Source of the DNA: Candidatus Nitrosocaldaceae archaeon
GTDB taxonomy: Archaea > Thermoproteota > Nitrososphaeria > Nitrososphaerales > Nitrosocaldaceae
NCBI GenBank assembly: GCA_026002835.1
Contig: BPGC01000006.1
Location: forward strand, 37,540-101,539
DNA length: 64,000 bases
Direction: 5' to 3'
Within the stretch, counting starts at the first letter, position 1, and each line of letters opens with the position of its first letter. Below the pieces are notes generated by a model. It did no database searches. It was not told the DNA's origin and saw nothing but the letters and a program-made list of their open reading frames with translations. A program made the position numbers and the translations under genes. Positions 63,561-64,000 of the stretch are shown piece by piece.

Positions 63561-64000
63561 ATATGATAGTTTATTAAAACCAGTAGCTGATAATGCTTCA
63601 CTTGCTGAATGTATAATACCAGTAGTTGTTCCATAAATTGCTCCTCTACCTAAACCACTTATAGCAGATTTAGCCATAGCTAATGAAGTAAAAGGAATAC
63701 CAGATTGTATTGCTGTATTTATTGATAAACTTGCACTCTTATACCTCCTATTACTGCTTGTGAGCCAATATATAAACCAGATAATATAGCAGCAGAACCA
63801 ATAGTTGTTAATTGACTAATTATTGATCCTACTATAGGAGCAGTTATGCTAGGTATCATTGTTGCTAATAATCCTATAGATATACTAGCCATCCAATATT
63901 GTAATGGATCAAAGTTGCTACTATTTAGCAATGCTATACCAGCTGTTATTACTAATGATGATAAAATAGGAGCAAATGATAATCCTATCAATATATCTTT
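63560..64000 (-). pseudogene. Disrupted hydrophobic glycine/alanine-rich protein, runs off window
   Basis: From the right edge down to 63719 one frame encodes a very hydrophobic sequence (SFAPILSSLVITAGIALLNS and TAPIVGSIISQLTTIGSAAI) ending at GGIRVQVYQ. The next frame continues with SLSINTAIQSGIPFTSLAMA, SAISGLGRGAIYGTTTGIIH and SYPIQRAEYRLNRSKEGE. A single frameshift near 63735-63750 therefore splits one protein. The composition resembles membrane or structural proteins of mobile elements, but no family is recognised. The frame is open at 64000, so the true start is outside. Confidence 0.5.

Overview
The window is a compact, AT-rich stretch (about one third G+C by eye) of an archaeal chromosome, most likely a member of the Nitrososphaerota (Thaumarchaeota), possibly a thermophilic Nitrosocaldales-like lineage. 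The evidence is archaeal-type ribosomal proteins (S13, S4, L10e/L16, S27e, L44e), archaeal-only factors (TiaS, Dph2, Csl4, GHMP-type shikimate kinase, CobY), two exported proteins ending in PEFG-CTERM-like tails, BHB-type tRNA introns, and TATA-like boxes centred 26-29 nt upstream of many start codons, which implies leaderless mRNAs. No ammonia-oxidation gene is present, so the lifestyle is inferred only from relatedness.

Layout. 1-2475: a partial winged-helix regulator with a membrane partner, a CBS protein and an exported His/Met-rich protein. 2610-7428: S13-S4 operon, then a convergent operon NnrE / metallo-hydrolase / CobT-like protein, then a flavoprotein. 7441-11393: small conserved proteins and two secondary transporters (NSS and SLC13 types). 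11395-15037: shikimate operon aroD-aroE-aroK-aroA, complemented by pheA at 45.6 kb. 15203-22883: L10e, a pair of PEFG-CTERM surface proteins, an Nramp metal transporter and a CopC-CopD-beta-propeller fusion, a metal/surface district. 22927-26533: intron-containing tRNA-Tyr, aspartate-semialdehyde dehydrogenase, a regulator and a PepSY protein. 26573-31266: cobalamin nucleotide-loop operon cobD-cbiP-cbiB-cobS-cobY; together with the CobT-like protein (3950) and a PduO-type adenosyltransferase (52119) this gives most of late B12 assembly. The CbiP glutaminase domain lacks its catalytic cysteine.

31223-37168: ribosomal S27e/L44e, aconitase, a BASS-type transporter, an aquaporin remnant, a GPN GTPase and homoserine kinase. 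37165-39710: a radical SAM protein and a TIR/deoxyribosyltransferase-like protein with near-identical 141-bp TPR repeats, the best candidate for a defence-type gene. 39761-46405: class II HMG-CoA reductase, sugar-dehydrogenase-like protein, an initiator tRNA gene interrupted by three introns, tiaS, dph2, csl4 and pheA. 46370-57323: thioredoxin-NHL protein, IMPDH, several orphans, adenosyltransferase, glutamine amidotransferase, AIM24, an RNase J-like nuclease and an inositol-phosphatase family enzyme.

57325-61488: methyltransferase, SDR protein, membrane protein, chorismate-lyase-like protein, hotdog thioesterase and geranylgeranyl-reductase-like flavoprotein, plausibly a quinone or prenyl-lipid cluster. 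61492-62190 is a nucleotidyltransferase. 62191-62756 holds no gene I can see. 62757-64000 contains a frameshifted DinG/XPD-like helicase remnant and a disrupted hydrophobic protein that runs off the window.
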